Source: Robiginitomaculum sp. (GTDB taxonomy: Bacteria > Pseudomonadota > Alphaproteobacteria > Caulobacterales > Maricaulaceae). Taken from it: a stretch of DNA of 64,000 bases. The translations under genes and the position numbers were made by a program. Shown piece after piece: positions 43,050 to 52,060 of the stretch. The notes below the pieces were generated by a model. That model was not told the DNA's origin. It did no database searches and saw nothing but the letters and a program-made list of their open reading frames with translations. The first letter of the stretch is position 1, and the number at the start of each line of letters is the position of its first letter. Location of the stretch: NCBI GenBank assembly GCA_002733605.1, contig NVWK01000011.1, forward strand, positions 248,001 to 312,000, given 5' to 3'.

Positions 43050-44537
43050 ATGATTCGTGGTTTAACTTTCTCTTTGTGTGCAGTTTTGTGGGTGGTCCCG
43101 ATGGCGGGGTGCGGGGGCGGTAATAGTGCGACAACGTCCGTAACGCCAACGCCAACATCAACAAATCAAGCCCCTGTAGTGGCATCTGCCAATGCAGATC
43201 AGGCCGGGAATTTTGGCTTTGATTTTTCTTATGACGCGACCCAGTCGGGCACCACATTTAGCGACGTAAATGGTGATACGCTTAGCTATAGTGTTGCCTA
43301 TGCTCCTTCTGCGAATGGATTAACCGATACGGCGGGTGTGATTTCGGGTGTGGTTTCTGCAAACGAAGATATTAGCGTGACCATTACGGCGGCCGACGGC
43401 AATGGCGGTTCGGTCTCGGATACGTTCTCTATTTCGGTCACTATTGACCAGTCGAGCCTACAAGCGGTGTTTGGCGGGCGCATTGATCTGGAAGCTCTCA
43501 GCAATTATGCCAACCAGCCCGTGCCGGGCTATATTCGCCAATTGAATGAGGGTGGTAATCCGATTACGGACGCGGGGGCGACGCTTGGGCGGGTCTTGTT
43601 CTATGATACGGCTTTGTCAATTACGGATGGTGTTTCGTGCGCGTCCTGCCATTTGCAAGCCCGTGGGTTCAGCGATCCGAATGTTGTCAGTGCCGGTGTG
43701 GAAGGGGGTGTGACTGGGCGGCATTCCATGCGCCTCATCAACACGCAATTTGCCGAAGAAACCAAGTTTTTTTGGGATGAGCGTGCGGCAAGCCATGAAA
43801 TACAGGAAACCCAACCCTTGCAAGATCACAACGAGATGGGTTTCAGTGGTCAGGGTGGGCGCCCCGGCCTGGCCACACTGTTTGCAAAACTGGAAGCGAT
43901 TGAATATTATGAAGAATTATTCCGGTTTGTCTATCTTGACCCAGAGATTACGGAGGAAAAGCTCCAATTTGCTTTGGCGCAATTTACCAAAAGTATCTAC
44001 TCTTTCGATTCCCGTTTTGATGCAGGACGGGCGGTGGCCGGTGATGTAGATCCGGATTTTAATAATTTTACAGTAGATGAAAATGCGGGCAAAACACTAT
44101 TTTTGAATCCACCTAATCAGGGCGGTGCGGGCTGTAGGGGCTGTCATCGGCCGCCGGAGTTTGATGTGGACCCGAATTCTGGCCACAACGGCGTTGTCGG
44201 TGTTGCCAATGCGTCGGGCAGTTTCGATTTTACCGTCACACGCTCTCCCTCTTTGCGGGATGTGGTGGACCCGAATGGTGGCTCGAACGGCCCTTTCATG
44301 CATGACGGGTCTTTGCAGAGCTTAAATGATGTGGTGGATCATTATAACGCAATTCAGGACCCTACCGGCGGCAACCCAAATTTTTTCAATGGGCTTGATA
44401 ACCGGTTAAGCGGGCCAAATAACAACTTGCAAAGATTGAATCTGACGCAGGCGCAAAAGGATCAAATCGTCGCCTTTTTGGGCACGCTCTCTGGTTCCAA
44501 TCTCTATACAGACGTGAAGTATTCGGACCCGTTTTAG
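43050..44537 (+). CDS. Di-heme MauG/cytochrome c peroxidase-like lipoprotein with N-terminal cadherin-like domain
   Basis: This 495-residue protein starts at the ATG at 43050; an in-frame TTG at 42975 falls inside the operator. It has a lipoprotein signal (VPMAGCGGG), a Ser/Thr/Pro linker, and a cadherin/dystroglycan-like repeat (about 40-135; DVNGDTLSYSVAYA, VSANEDISVTITAADGNGG). The peroxidase part has heme sites CASCH (Cys197-His201) and CRGCH (Cys362-His366). It also has GRVLFYDTALS and FMHDGSLQSLNDVVDHY, as in MauG/Ccp proteins. It acts in the periplasm or at the outer membrane on peroxide or a protein substrate. Divergence from an OmpR-type system suggests regulation by it. Confidence 0.88.
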   Translation: MIRGLTFSLCAVLWVVPMAGCGGGNSATTSVTPTPTSTNQAPVVASANADQAGNFGFDFSYDATQSGTTFSDVNGDTLSYSVAYAPSANGLTDTAGVISGVVSANEDISVTITAADGNGGSVSDTFSISVTIDQSSLQAVFGGRIDLEALSNYANQPVPGYIRQLNEGGNPITDAGATLGRVLFYDTALSITDGVSCASCHLQARGFSDPNVVSAGVEGGVTGRHSMRLINTQFAEETKFFWDERAASHEIQETQPLQDHNEMGFSGQGGRPGLATLFAKLEAIEYYEELFRFVYLDPEITEEKLQFALAQFTKSIYSFDSRFDAGRAVAGDVDPDFNNFTVDENAGKTLFLNPPNQGGAGCRGCHRPPEFDVDPNSGHNGVVGVANASGSFDFTVTRSPSLRDVVDPNGGSNGPFMHDGSLQSLNDVVDHYNAIQDPTGGNPNFFNGLDNRLSGPNNNLQRLNLTQAQKDQIVAFLGTLSGSNLYTDVKYSDPF

Positions 44538-44572
44538 GGCGCCTTGATAGGAATCCAGAGCGATGACCAAGT

Positions 44573-45268
44573 TTATTGTGTGATAAACGGGTTTTGATCG
44601 GTCTTTTCAAGGTGGTCGAGACCTTTGGGGCTTAACATGCTGCCCATGGCCTGAATGAAAACGCGACTTGTTAAATCTTTATCTTTGTGAAGCGACCTGG
44701 CGATAACCTCCATCTGGTCGCTTAGATATAAATGGGCAAGTCCGAAGGCCGTGGCTTGTAACGTCGTCATCGCCAGGTCCAAATCCGTGTCAATAAACAA
44801 CCCTTCTTTGATACACTGAGTAATGAGATTGCGGATTAATGACAGGGTTTCATCGCGCTGCGTCTGGTAACGTTTTGAAGATAGAATTTCGTCGGTTTCC
44901 AAGCTTTTCATCAACACAAAATAACCGGGACATTCGTGTGAAAAATGAACATAGGCATAGCCCATGGCGAAAGCTTTGGAGAGGGGCGAGGGGTCGGAGT
45001 GTTGGAAGGCATGATCGCGAAACTGTTTTTGTAACTGATACCCGGCGACGGCGGTCTCGACCAACAATGCACGTTTGCTGTCAAAATGCTTGTAAATAGC
45101 AGGTTGCGAGGTGCCAACCAGAGCCGCGACGTCTTTGAGCTGGAAGTCAAGCGTTCTGCGTTCCCGGATGAGCTGCGCTACGGCCTCAATGATGGAATTG
45201 CGTAAATTCCCATGATGGTAGCCCGATTTTTTCTGAATTTTTTCAGATTCTGACGATTTTAAATCCAC
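44573..45268 (-). CDS. TetR family transcriptional regulator
   Basis: This is a 231-residue regulator with a GTG start at 45268, supported by GGAGG seven bases upstream. The helix-turn-helix is at about 20-65 (YHHGNLRNSIIEAVAQLI; VGTSQPAIYKHFDSKRAL), and the C-terminal helical domain is of the TetR_C_33-like kind. It is divergent from the second TonB receptor, and the 237-base gap has duplicated GTAAGATGGTC motifs and a GTTAA-N5-TTAAC inverted repeat, so it probably represses that receptor and itself. Confidence 0.9.
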   Translation of the reverse strand: MDLKSSESEKIQKKSGYHHGNLRNSIIEAVAQLIRERRTLDFQLKDVAALVGTSQPAIYKHFDSKRALLVETAVAGYQLQKQFRDHAFQHSDPSPLSKAFAMGYAYVHFSHECPGYFVLMKSLETDEILSSKRYQTQRDETLSLIRNLITQCIKEGLFIDTDLDLAMTTLQATAFGLAHLYLSDQMEVIARSLHKDKDLTSRVFIQAMGSMLSPKGLDHLEKTDQNPFITQ

Positions 45269-45280
45269 TGCGCGGCCTCC

Positions 45281-45323
45281 GTAAGATGGTCATTACAGGC
45301 TGATTTAAGCACGTAAGATGGTC
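45281..45323. promoter_or_regulatory. Direct repeats GTAAGATGGTC, 32-base period
   Basis: GTAAGATGGTC occurs at 45281-45291 and 45313-45323, about three helical turns apart, just upstream of the TetR start. The sequence that follows (CATTACAGGCTG) is echoed at about 45335-45352 (CGTTATTGCAGGTTG). These may be regulator sites or a small duplication. Confidence 0.4.
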
Positions 45324-45383
45324 CCCATTTTGTTGGTCGTTATTGCAGGTTGTAAGCGAAAACAGGCCTCTTGACAAACGAAT

Positions 45384-45398
45384 GTTAATTTATTTAAC
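45384..45398. promoter_or_regulatory. Inverted repeat GTTAA-N5-TTAAC with TTGACA -35-like box
   Basis: The 5-5-5 inverted repeat sits 13 bases after TTGACA (45371-45376), in front of the TonB receptor start at 45506. Its position over the likely promoter suits repression by the divergent TetR. A clear -10 box is not seen at standard spacing. Confidence 0.35.
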
Positions 45399-45505
45399 TT
45401 AGGGGGTATACTAATGGGGAATTTGCATCCATTGGTGCTATAGGGGCGCGTGTCGAAATTTCGATTTTTAGCGCCTACGCAAGGACAAGAACAAGGGAAA
45501 AGACC

Positions 45506-47863
45506 ATGAAATCCAGAATTACACTTACCACCAGTATTATAGCGCTATTGGCGGTGAGCACGCCTTTAAGCGCATTCGCCCAGTCTACTGAAGATCTTTA
45601 TTCGCGTGATGAAATTATCGTGACAGCGACCAAACGAGCAGAGAAATTGTCAGAGGTGCCGATTGCGATCTCGGTGTTTGGTGCGGATGATATCGACCAG
45701 TCCAGCATTCGTGAATTGTCCGAGCTTTCAGAATATATTCCCAATGTGCAAATTTCCGGTCATACGGATTTTAGATCTGTGATTACTATTCGGGGTGTTG
45801 GTTCTGCTTCTCGTAATATCGGCTTTGATAGCCGGGTGGGTGTCTATGTTGACGGTGTGTATATGGGCCAGTCTCCGGCGGTGAACCAGGAGCTTTTGGA
45901 CTTGGAGCGTGTCGAGGTTCTGCGTGGACCACAGGGCATGTTGTTTGGTAAAAATACGGTGGCCGGCGCGATTAGTCTGGTGACAAAGAAACCGTCATCA
46001 GATGCGTTTACTGCACAATTAAGCGCCGATCTTGGTAATTTCAATTACCGTGAATTTAAAGGTATTGTAAATGTGCCTTTGGGCGAGAAAGTGGCCGCTA
46101 AATTCGCGATCTCCAAGACAGACCGGGACGGGTATATCGAGAATATCGGTACGGGCAATGATCTGAACACCAAAGACGTGATCGCCTATAGAGCCCAGCT
46201 TCGCTTTGCACCGACAGACCGGTTCGAGATCAATTTTGCCTTTGACGGGCTCAATGCCGACAATTTGATTTTGGTTGGTGAGCCATTGACGGATATGTTG
46301 GGCATTGCCCCGATCACGATTGCGCCTGAGCCACGCCGTGTGGCCTTTGATATTGATCCCACTGAGAACAGAGATGTTTATGGTGGCTTGATGGATTTGC
46401 AGTATGAGTTGGAAAACGGCTTTATCCTGAAATCCATAACCGGCATCCGTGATACGAAGGCGCAATATACGAATGCGACGGATTATTCTCCGACGTCCAT
46501 TGTCTTTATTGAATATGAGGACAAATTTAAGCAGTATACGCAAGAGTTTCAACTGATCTCGCCCGGAGCGCAAAAACTGACCTATATGGCAGGTTTGTAT
46601 TATTACAAACAAGACGCCGATACTTTGCGCGACGTGATTTTAGGGGACGGTTTCCTCGAAGGCTTTATTAGACCCGCTGTAGCTCCGTCTGTGGCGCCGC
46701 TTCTGGGGCTTGATCCAAATAATCTGACAAATGCACAATTGGCGCTTATTTCTTCCATTGTCGGATTTGGGCCTGAAGGGTCAAAAATCTTTAACCGGGG
46801 TCTTGTGGAAACGGAAAGTTTTGCCGGATATGTGAACGGTAGTTATGACTTTACGGATAGTCTGACTTTGGGTTTTGGGGCGCGTTATAGTGTTGAAGAC
46901 AAGGACGTCAATTGGTTGTTGGACGGTCGAAATTCAGGTGTTTTCGCGATTGGCTCTACAAATGTCGATCCGGCAAACCCGAACCCGTCTGCGCCGACAC
47001 CTTTGGTCAATACCCGTCGGGATAAGTACTTCTCGCCAGCTGTAAGTTTAAGCTACGCGGTCAATGATTACGCCAATGTTTATGCTAAATATTCATCGGG
47101 GTATAAAAGTGGTGGATTTAATCTGGACTATATCAATGCCAATGAACTGGCTGCAAATACCGGACTGGAATTTGACAAAGAAACGGTCGATAGTTTCGAA
47201 TTGGGTATGAAGGGTACGTATCTGGATGGTCGGTTCACGTTGAATTTGGCGGCGTTCTTAGCCAATTATGACAATTACCAAGTGAACCAGTTTGTGGATC
47301 TTGGGGGTGGCCGTACGTCTATCCGGATTACCAATGCAGCACAGGTGAAAACCAAAGGGCTCGAAGCTGAATTTAGTTTTCAGGCTACGGACAATTTACG
47401 TCTGCAAGGGTCTGCGGGTATTTTAGATGCGAAATTTGATTCCTTCCTCGGCGGTGGTACAGCTGGCAGTGACGCAACGGGCAACAGACTTGTAAACGCG
47501 CCTGAATTTACGGCGGCATTTGGCGGCGTTTATACGCGTGATTTACCATCCCTGAACAGCTCTTTGCTGATGCGTGTCGATCTAACCCACACAAGCGGGC
47601 GGTTTACCACGGCTGATAATATTAAATCGATCACATTGCCGAGCACGGCCAGTGTGCCATTTGGCTATATCGAATCACTAACGCAGTTGAATGGCCGGAT
47701 TGGTATTTTACCAAATAATGGCCGGTTCGAGTTTTATCTTTGGGGTCGCAATCTGACAGACGAAGACGGGTTGAACGACGATTTCAGAGATTTCTTTGGC
47801 ACCATTGTTAACCATCCCAATATTGGCCGTACCTATGGTCTCGGGGTTGTGGCGAACTTCTAG
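45506..47863 (+). CDS. TonB-dependent outer membrane receptor
   Basis: This 785-residue receptor has a signal peptide ending SAFAQS, TonB box DEIIVTATKR, a plug (about 40-160; RVEVLRGPQGMLFGKNTVAGA) and a 22-strand barrel ending NIGRTYGLGVVANF. It has the size and features of the iron-siderophore or vitamin-like receptors common in sphingomonads and relatives. It is divergent from a TetR regulator and followed by a strong terminator, so it is probably transcribed alone. Confidence 0.94.
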   Translation: MKSRITLTTSIIALLAVSTPLSAFAQSTEDLYSRDEIIVTATKRAEKLSEVPIAISVFGADDIDQSSIRELSELSEYIPNVQISGHTDFRSVITIRGVGSASRNIGFDSRVGVYVDGVYMGQSPAVNQELLDLERVEVLRGPQGMLFGKNTVAGAISLVTKKPSSDAFTAQLSADLGNFNYREFKGIVNVPLGEKVAAKFAISKTDRDGYIENIGTGNDLNTKDVIAYRAQLRFAPTDRFEINFAFDGLNADNLILVGEPLTDMLGIAPITIAPEPRRVAFDIDPTENRDVYGGLMDLQYELENGFILKSITGIRDTKAQYTNATDYSPTSIVFIEYEDKFKQYTQEFQLISPGAQKLTYMAGLYYYKQDADTLRDVILGDGFLEGFIRPAVAPSVAPLLGLDPNNLTNAQLALISSIVGFGPEGSKIFNRGLVETESFAGYVNGSYDFTDSLTLGFGARYSVEDKDVNWLLDGRNSGVFAIGSTNVDPANPNPSAPTPLVNTRRDKYFSPAVSLSYAVNDYANVYAKYSSGYKSGGFNLDYINANELAANTGLEFDKETVDSFELGMKGTYLDGRFTLNLAAFLANYDNYQVNQFVDLGGGRTSIRITNAAQVKTKGLEAEFSFQATDNLRLQGSAGILDAKFDSFLGGGTAGSDATGNRLVNAPEFTAAFGGVYTRDLPSLNSSLLMRVDLTHTSGRFTTADNIKSITLPSTASVPFGYIESLTQLNGRIGILPNNGRFEFYLWGRNLTDEDGLNDDFRDFFGTIVNHPNIGRTYGLGVVANF

Positions 47864-47887
47864 GCTTGTAGAGCCTGCATTGCTTTG

Positions 47888-47935
47888 AACCTTCCGCACC
47901 CGTCACAAGGTGCGGAAGGTTTTGTTGTTTTAGGC
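47888..47935 (+). terminator. Strong intrinsic terminator after TonB receptor
   Basis: AACCTTCCGCACC (47888-47900) pairs perfectly with GGTGCGGAAGGTT (47909-47921) around an 8-base loop, followed by TTGTTGTTTT. It lies 25 bases after the receptor stop. It also means the next hydrolase gene needs its own promoter. Confidence 0.85.
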
Positions 47936-47968
47936 GGGGTATTTCGTACCAATTTTGGAAGGGCGAGA

Positions 47969-48805
47969 ATGATGGATATTGGTAGCATTATAGTGGACGG
48001 GATTACGCTCAGTTTTCAAAGGCAGGGTGCGTGCACGGCCACTGATCCGACGATTGTTCTCCTGCACGGAAACTCTGGCTGTAAGGAAGTTTTCCAGCAC
48101 CAGTTCACACATTTCGAAAATACGCGATTTTCCGTACTGGCGATTGATCTGCCCGGGCATGGGGCTTCGGACAATGCGCTCACACCCGAGACGACATACA
48201 CCATGCCGGGATATGCGCGCATGATTGACAAAGCGCTTACCACTTTGGGGGTCGAGCATTATATCCTTGTTGGTTGGTCGCTTGGCGGCAATATCGGTTT
48301 GGAGATGGCCGGATGCGATATGGGTATGAAGGGCTTGATGATTTTCGGGGCGCCTCCGGTCGGGCCGGGGATGAAAAATGTAGAGAAAGCCTATCTGCCA
48401 GCGACCTTTGCTTCGGCCATTGGGGATGATGATACGCCGAGCGATCAGATCGACGCATTTGTGGACGCAATTTACGGCACGCTCGCTCCGGTCCCGAAAC
48501 CGTTCTACACCTGTGCGCATCGTACCGAAGGGCGTGCGCGCGAAATTATGGTGAGCCATTGGCTCGGTGGTCAGAACGGTCATGTTCAATATGAAACCGT
48601 GGCCAATTGGGAAAAACCTATCTGTGTTGCGCACGGCAATCTTGATCCGTTCGCGGCGCTGGAATATTTGCAACTCGCGCCGTGGAAAAATCTCTGGCAT
48701 GATAAAGTGATCGAATTTCCCGCGTGTGGCCATGCGCCCTTTGTTGAAGACCCGGCCGGATTTAATGCGGTGTTAGAGCAGTTCGCGTCTGACGTTTTAA
48801 CGTAA
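47969..48805 (+). CDS. Alpha/beta hydrolase
   Basis: This is a 278-residue soluble enzyme. The ATG at 47969 (GGGCGAGA upstream) is preferred over 47885, which lies inside the terminator. It has oxyanion motif LLHGNSGCKE, nucleophile Ser104 in GWSLGGN, and catalytic His in FPACGHAPFVED; the acid is probably the Asp in AHGNLDPFA. It resembles homoserine-lactone or carboxyl-ester hydrolases of the MhpC type, with no leader. Its 3' end overlaps the convergent M19 dipeptidase by nine bases. Confidence 0.88.
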   Translation: MMDIGSIIVDGITLSFQRQGACTATDPTIVLLHGNSGCKEVFQHQFTHFENTRFSVLAIDLPGHGASDNALTPETTYTMPGYARMIDKALTTLGVEHYILVGWSLGGNIGLEMAGCDMGMKGLMIFGAPPVGPGMKNVEKAYLPATFASAIGDDDTPSDQIDAFVDAIYGTLAPVPKPFYTCAHRTEGRAREIMVSHWLGGQNGHVQYETVANWEKPICVAHGNLDPFAALEYLQLAPWKNLWHDKVIEFPACGHAPFVEDPAGFNAVLEQFASDVLT

Positions 48806-49954
48806 ACGCTTATGCTCTGTGACGCGTTCCAAGACCCGCAAACCGTTGCCGCCAATAATTTTACTGATCTCGTCCTCATGTAAGCCGCGTTGCATCATGC
48901 GCATGACGATGAGTGGAAAATCGGCATAATTATCCCAGACCGGTTTATAATTGGCGTCCATATCGGTACCCAATCCAACGTGGTCAACGCCGACGATGTC
49001 GACAAGTTCGAGAATGCGGGTGATAAATCCGTCCATTGTGGAAATGCCAAGCCCTGCGGGCCAAGCGCCGATGACGCCGCCATTTTCGGCGATGCGTAGG
49101 GCCAAGTCTTTGGAAATAAAGCGGGGCATGGTCTGTCCGTCTTTTAAAATATGCGTATGTGAACAGACGATCGGGTGATGGGACACATTGAGGATATGGG
49201 ACAGGCTCTCCAAAGACGCATGGGCAGCATCAATGACGATGCCGAGCCTATTCATTTCTTCAATGATCGAAACACCGGCTTGGGTTAATCCGTTATGGTG
49301 GGGGGCGATGGTCATGATATCGCCGATCTCGTTGTGATGGTAATGCATGGGATTGATGATCCGCAGACCGTCTTGATAGGCTTCGTGTAAACGCTCGACA
49401 CTACCGCCGAGGAAATCGCCGCCTTCACTGCCGTACAGAGCTGCGATTTTACCTGCCTTTTTGGCTCTTAATATGTCGGTGCTGGTAAATACGGGCTGGA
49501 TCAGGCCGCGTGTGGCGAGGGCTTTCAGATTACCCATCTGGGTTTTATAGCTGGCCCAAGCTTCGCCCTCGTCAAATTCACGGATGGGCATCAAGCCTTT
49601 GCCTTTGACCAGATTTAGAATTTGAAAATCGGAGACAATCATGAAGGCGGCTGCGTTCATGCCGCCCGCTTTCATATCTGCTATGGCTTTATCTTCAAAT
49701 GTGCCTCTGGCGGCGTAAAGTTTTATCATGCCTTTCAGACCGTGCGCGTCTTTGACGAATGTGCGGCCCGGATGGGCGTGTAGATCGAAGCTGGGGACTT
49801 TGGTGATCAGGGCTTTGGCACTTTGTAGCATATCGGGATCGGGTGCGAAGCCGAGCACTATAGGTTTGGGCTTCGTTTTTAGATAAATGCCAAGGCCTGC
49901 GGCGGCTAAAACGGCGGCACTGCCTCCCAATATCTGACGTCGTGTTATGCCCAT
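48797..49954 (-). CDS. Exported membrane dipeptidase (peptidase M19)
   Basis: This 385-residue metallopeptidase has a twin-Arg leader (MGITRRQILGGSAAVLAA). It is an M19 TIM barrel: first metal motif SFDLHAHPG (His59, His61; HxH in place of the usual HxD), bridging Glu in LYGSEGGDFLG, metal His in VIDAAHASL and VCSHTHIL, and Asp in GLGTDMDANY. M19 enzymes hydrolyse dipeptides, including those with D or dehydro residues, and some beta-lactams. It is divergent from two exported RidA-family genes, which may act on imine or enamine products. Confidence 0.9.
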   Translation of the reverse strand: MGITRRQILGGSAAVLAAAGLGIYLKTKPKPIVLGFAPDPDMLQSAKALITKVPSFDLHAHPGRTFVKDAHGLKGMIKLYAARGTFEDKAIADMKAGGMNAAAFMIVSDFQILNLVKGKGLMPIREFDEGEAWASYKTQMGNLKALATRGLIQPVFTSTDILRAKKAGKIAALYGSEGGDFLGGSVERLHEAYQDGLRIINPMHYHHNEIGDIMTIAPHHNGLTQAGVSIIEEMNRLGIVIDAAHASLESLSHILNVSHHPIVCSHTHILKDGQTMPRFISKDLALRIAENGGVIGAWPAGLGISTMDGFITRILELVDIVGVDHVGLGTDMDANYKPVWDNYADFPLIVMRMMQRGLHEDEISKIIGGNGLRVLERVTEHKRLR

Positions 49955-50140
49955 GACCTGCTCCCTATATTGTCGTTAATTGTATCAGAATTCGGCCGCT
50001 TTTGCCATACTTCATTCCTGAGGGGCTGGTCTAAATGTTTGCATGGAATTGGAGGTTTGGATCATGATAATCATAGATGGGAGAATCGTAGACAGCCGGG
50101 TCACATTGCCCCATAACTGTTGAAATATATAGGGGGGTGT

Positions 50141-50749
50141 ATGCACACACGGATAGATAAAACGAGGCAAGACGAGGGCGTGAGTCGCAGAGCACTTGTA
50201 CAGATTGTGGCGCTTGGGACGGCGGGTTTGGCGGTCAGTGCAGGGTGTGCGCAAGCGCAAGAAAACAGTGATATTTCAACGTCTGGTATGATTGATAAAC
50301 GCCTCGCGGAACTTGGCATTACATTGCCCGTTTTTGCACCGCCTGTGGCCACATATGCATCTTACCGGATTGTCGGGGATATGGTGTATATTTCAGGAAT
50401 TGGGCCGGCACCGATTGAAGGGCACAGATTGCTCGGTAAGCTTGGCGTGGATTTAAGTGTCGAAGAGGGTGCATTTGCAGCCGAGCGTACGGCCCTCAAC
50501 ATTTTGTCTCAGGCGAGGGCTGCTTGTGATGGTAATCTTGACCGGATTAAACAATGGGTGCGCCTGACAGGCTATGTCAATAGCGCCCCTGATTTCACTC
50601 AACAGCCACAAGTGATGAACGGAGCATCCGCATTACTGGTCAAGGTTTTTGGCGAAAAAGGTTTACATGCGCGGGCCGCATTGGGGATGAATGCGTTGCC
50701 GTTTAATATTGCCGTCGAGATCGAGGCAAGTTTCCAATTGCGGAGTTGA
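50141..50749 (+). CDS. Exported RidA/YjgF family lipoprotein
   Basis: This 202-residue protein starts at 50141 (AGGGGGGTGT upstream). It has a twin-Arg leader (VSRRALVQIVALG) with lipobox SAGC at about 37, then a RidA domain of the longer 150-residue branch (YRIVGDMVYISGIGP; LNILSQARAACDGNLDRIK; VFGEKGLHARAALGMN; FNIAVEIEASFQ). The Arg in HARAALG corresponds to the imine-hydrolysing Arg of RidA. Cytoplasmic RidA clears 2-aminoacrylate; an exported copy is unusual. It overlaps or abuts the second RidA gene. Confidence 0.87.
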   Translation: MHTRIDKTRQDEGVSRRALVQIVALGTAGLAVSAGCAQAQENSDISTSGMIDKRLAELGITLPVFAPPVATYASYRIVGDMVYISGIGPAPIEGHRLLGKLGVDLSVEEGAFAAERTALNILSQARAACDGNLDRIKQWVRLTGYVNSAPDFTQQPQVMNGASALLVKVFGEKGLHARAALGMNALPFNIAVEIEASFQLRS

Positions 50750-50751
50750 TG

Positions 50752-51204
50752 ATGAAATTAAGATATGTCGCGGGCATGGTAATGGGGGCTGCAGTGTTGA
50801 GCGGGTGTCAGGCGCAATCTCGTGCTCCAGAGGTTGTGATTGTGGAAGATATGCCGGCTTTGGGCGCGTATTCGTCTGCGGTTAAAGCGGGTGGCATGGT
50901 GTATGTTGCGGGCGTTGTTGCGTATAATCCCGAAACTCAATCTTTTACGCCTGCCAATATCGAGGCCCAGACCATGCAGGTTTTTGCTAATTTAAAACAG
51001 GTCTTGGCAGCAGCGGGATGTGATCTGGAAGACGTTGTTAAAGCCAATGTCTATTTAAAGAACCCGGCTGACTATGCCACTATGAATGAAGTTTATAGTC
51101 TGCATTTCCCCGGATATAAACCTGCACGGACAACGGTGCCGGGTGTGGACTGGGGCCGGGATGATATTTTGATAGAAATAGATGTGATCGCAAAACTGCC
51201 TTAA
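50752..51204 (+). CDS. Second exported RidA family lipoprotein
   Basis: This is a 150-residue protein. The ATG at 50752 has GGAG six bases upstream (ATG 50749 is the alternative, overlapping the previous stop). It has a lipoprotein signal with lipobox LSGCQ at about 18, then a canonical RidA fold (YSSAVKAGGMVYVAGVVA; QTMQVFANLKQVLAAAGCD; VVKANVYLKNPADYATMNE) and Arg in PARTTVPG before the final strand. It sits beside the first RidA gene and divergent from M19 dipeptidase. The two copies differ in branch, so they may act on different imines or form a hetero-trimer. Confidence 0.88.
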   Translation: MKLRYVAGMVMGAAVLSGCQAQSRAPEVVIVEDMPALGAYSSAVKAGGMVYVAGVVAYNPETQSFTPANIEAQTMQVFANLKQVLAAAGCDLEDVVKANVYLKNPADYATMNEVYSLHFPGYKPARTTVPGVDWGRDDILIEIDVIAKLP

Positions 51205-51224
51205 ATTTCTAAATGAAACCTTCG

Positions 51225-51345
51225 GTTTTCTGCATTACACCGTGATAATTATCGATATATTTATCTAAATCAGCATATTAATACGTATATATTCAAAAAT
51301 ATACATTTAATTTCGAAATTAATAGCATTTTCGTTCATGAACGTA
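51225..51345. promoter_or_regulatory. AT-rich intergenic block with three perfect palindromes
   Basis: The 195-base gap 51205-51399 is markedly AT-rich and holds no gene. It contains GATAATTATC (51244-51253), TTAATTTCGAAATTAA (51307-51322) and CGTTCATGAACG (51332-51343), plus GTATAT/ATATAC at 51285-51304. Clustered palindromes suggest regulator sites for the gene at 51400. Confidence 0.45.
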
Positions 51346-51399
51346 TAAGAAGCTCACGGTAGGCCTTGTGTCCTGAATTTGTTTGAATCGGAGTGTTTG

Positions 51400-52029
51400 A
51401 TGAGCGGTTTTGTAAAAAGTGCGGCCTTGGGTTTGCTGTGTATGGGTTTTGCATCCAGTGGTTTAGCCGAGACACGAGCGCATAATAAAGGTCTGGATGC
51501 ATCGGATCCAAAGGGTGCCGATGTGCATATGGCCTATGAGTGGGCTACATATAATCCGAATGCGCCACAGGCGCGGGCCCCGGGTGCGGTGCTGACTGCG
51601 CCGGGTGACAGCTACCGGTATACGGCCATTCGTGATGACGATTTTGCGCATAATCCGGATTATGAAGTTCTGTACGCGATTGTGGGTTTTCACCTGGATT
51701 CTTCTGATCCCGAACATCCGGGTGAGAAATGGGCGAAGGTTTTGGTCAACGGCGAAGCCCGTCCGTTTCTTGTCATGTTTGATCTGGATACCCGTAAAAC
51801 CGGATCGTCAGGCCTGTTAGAGGTCATCTCCGATGCGCAGTTTTCGGGGGAGGCCGGTTCGTCCTATCCGCCATTTGTTTATGACGTGACCGATATTCTC
51901 AAAACCGGCGCAGACGTGAACGTCCAGATTACCAATTATCGCAAGGATGGTCAGATCGAAGGGGATGCCCCTTATGGCGGCTTTGTTGTGAACCGTGTTG
52001 GTGTGCATGTCTGGTATAAGAAAAAATAG
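51400..52029 (+). CDS. Periplasmic protein of unknown function
   Basis: This is a 209-residue protein; the ATG at 51400 has CGGAG upstream. It has a signal peptide (MSGFVKSAALGLLCMG, SGLAETR cleavage near 22) and a soluble beta-rich body with aromatic-rich repeats (HMAYEWATYNPN; GDSYRYTAIRDDDFAHN; GFVVNRVGVHVWYKK). I do not recognise the family; the strand pattern could be a carbohydrate- or lipid-binding sandwich. It is single and preceded by the AT-rich palindrome block. Confidence 0.78.
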   Translation: MSGFVKSAALGLLCMGFASSGLAETRAHNKGLDASDPKGADVHMAYEWATYNPNAPQARAPGAVLTAPGDSYRYTAIRDDDFAHNPDYEVLYAIVGFHLDSSDPEHPGEKWAKVLVNGEARPFLVMFDLDTRKTGSSGLLEVISDAQFSGEAGSSYPPFVYDVTDILKTGADVNVQITNYRKDGQIEGDAPYGGFVVNRVGVHVWYKKK

Positions 52030-52060
52030 CCGCGCAACTAACTCGTTTTATGGGCCAGCT

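Noticed and set aside
46019-46612. 197-codon minus-strand open frame within the second TonB receptor
   Set aside because: Antisense shadow of the barrel; Ile/Arg-rich with no family signature.
47930-48733. 267-codon minus-strand open frame over the alpha/beta hydrolase
   Set aside because: Composition His/Arg/Pro-rich; the plus-strand hydrolase has a full catalytic triad.
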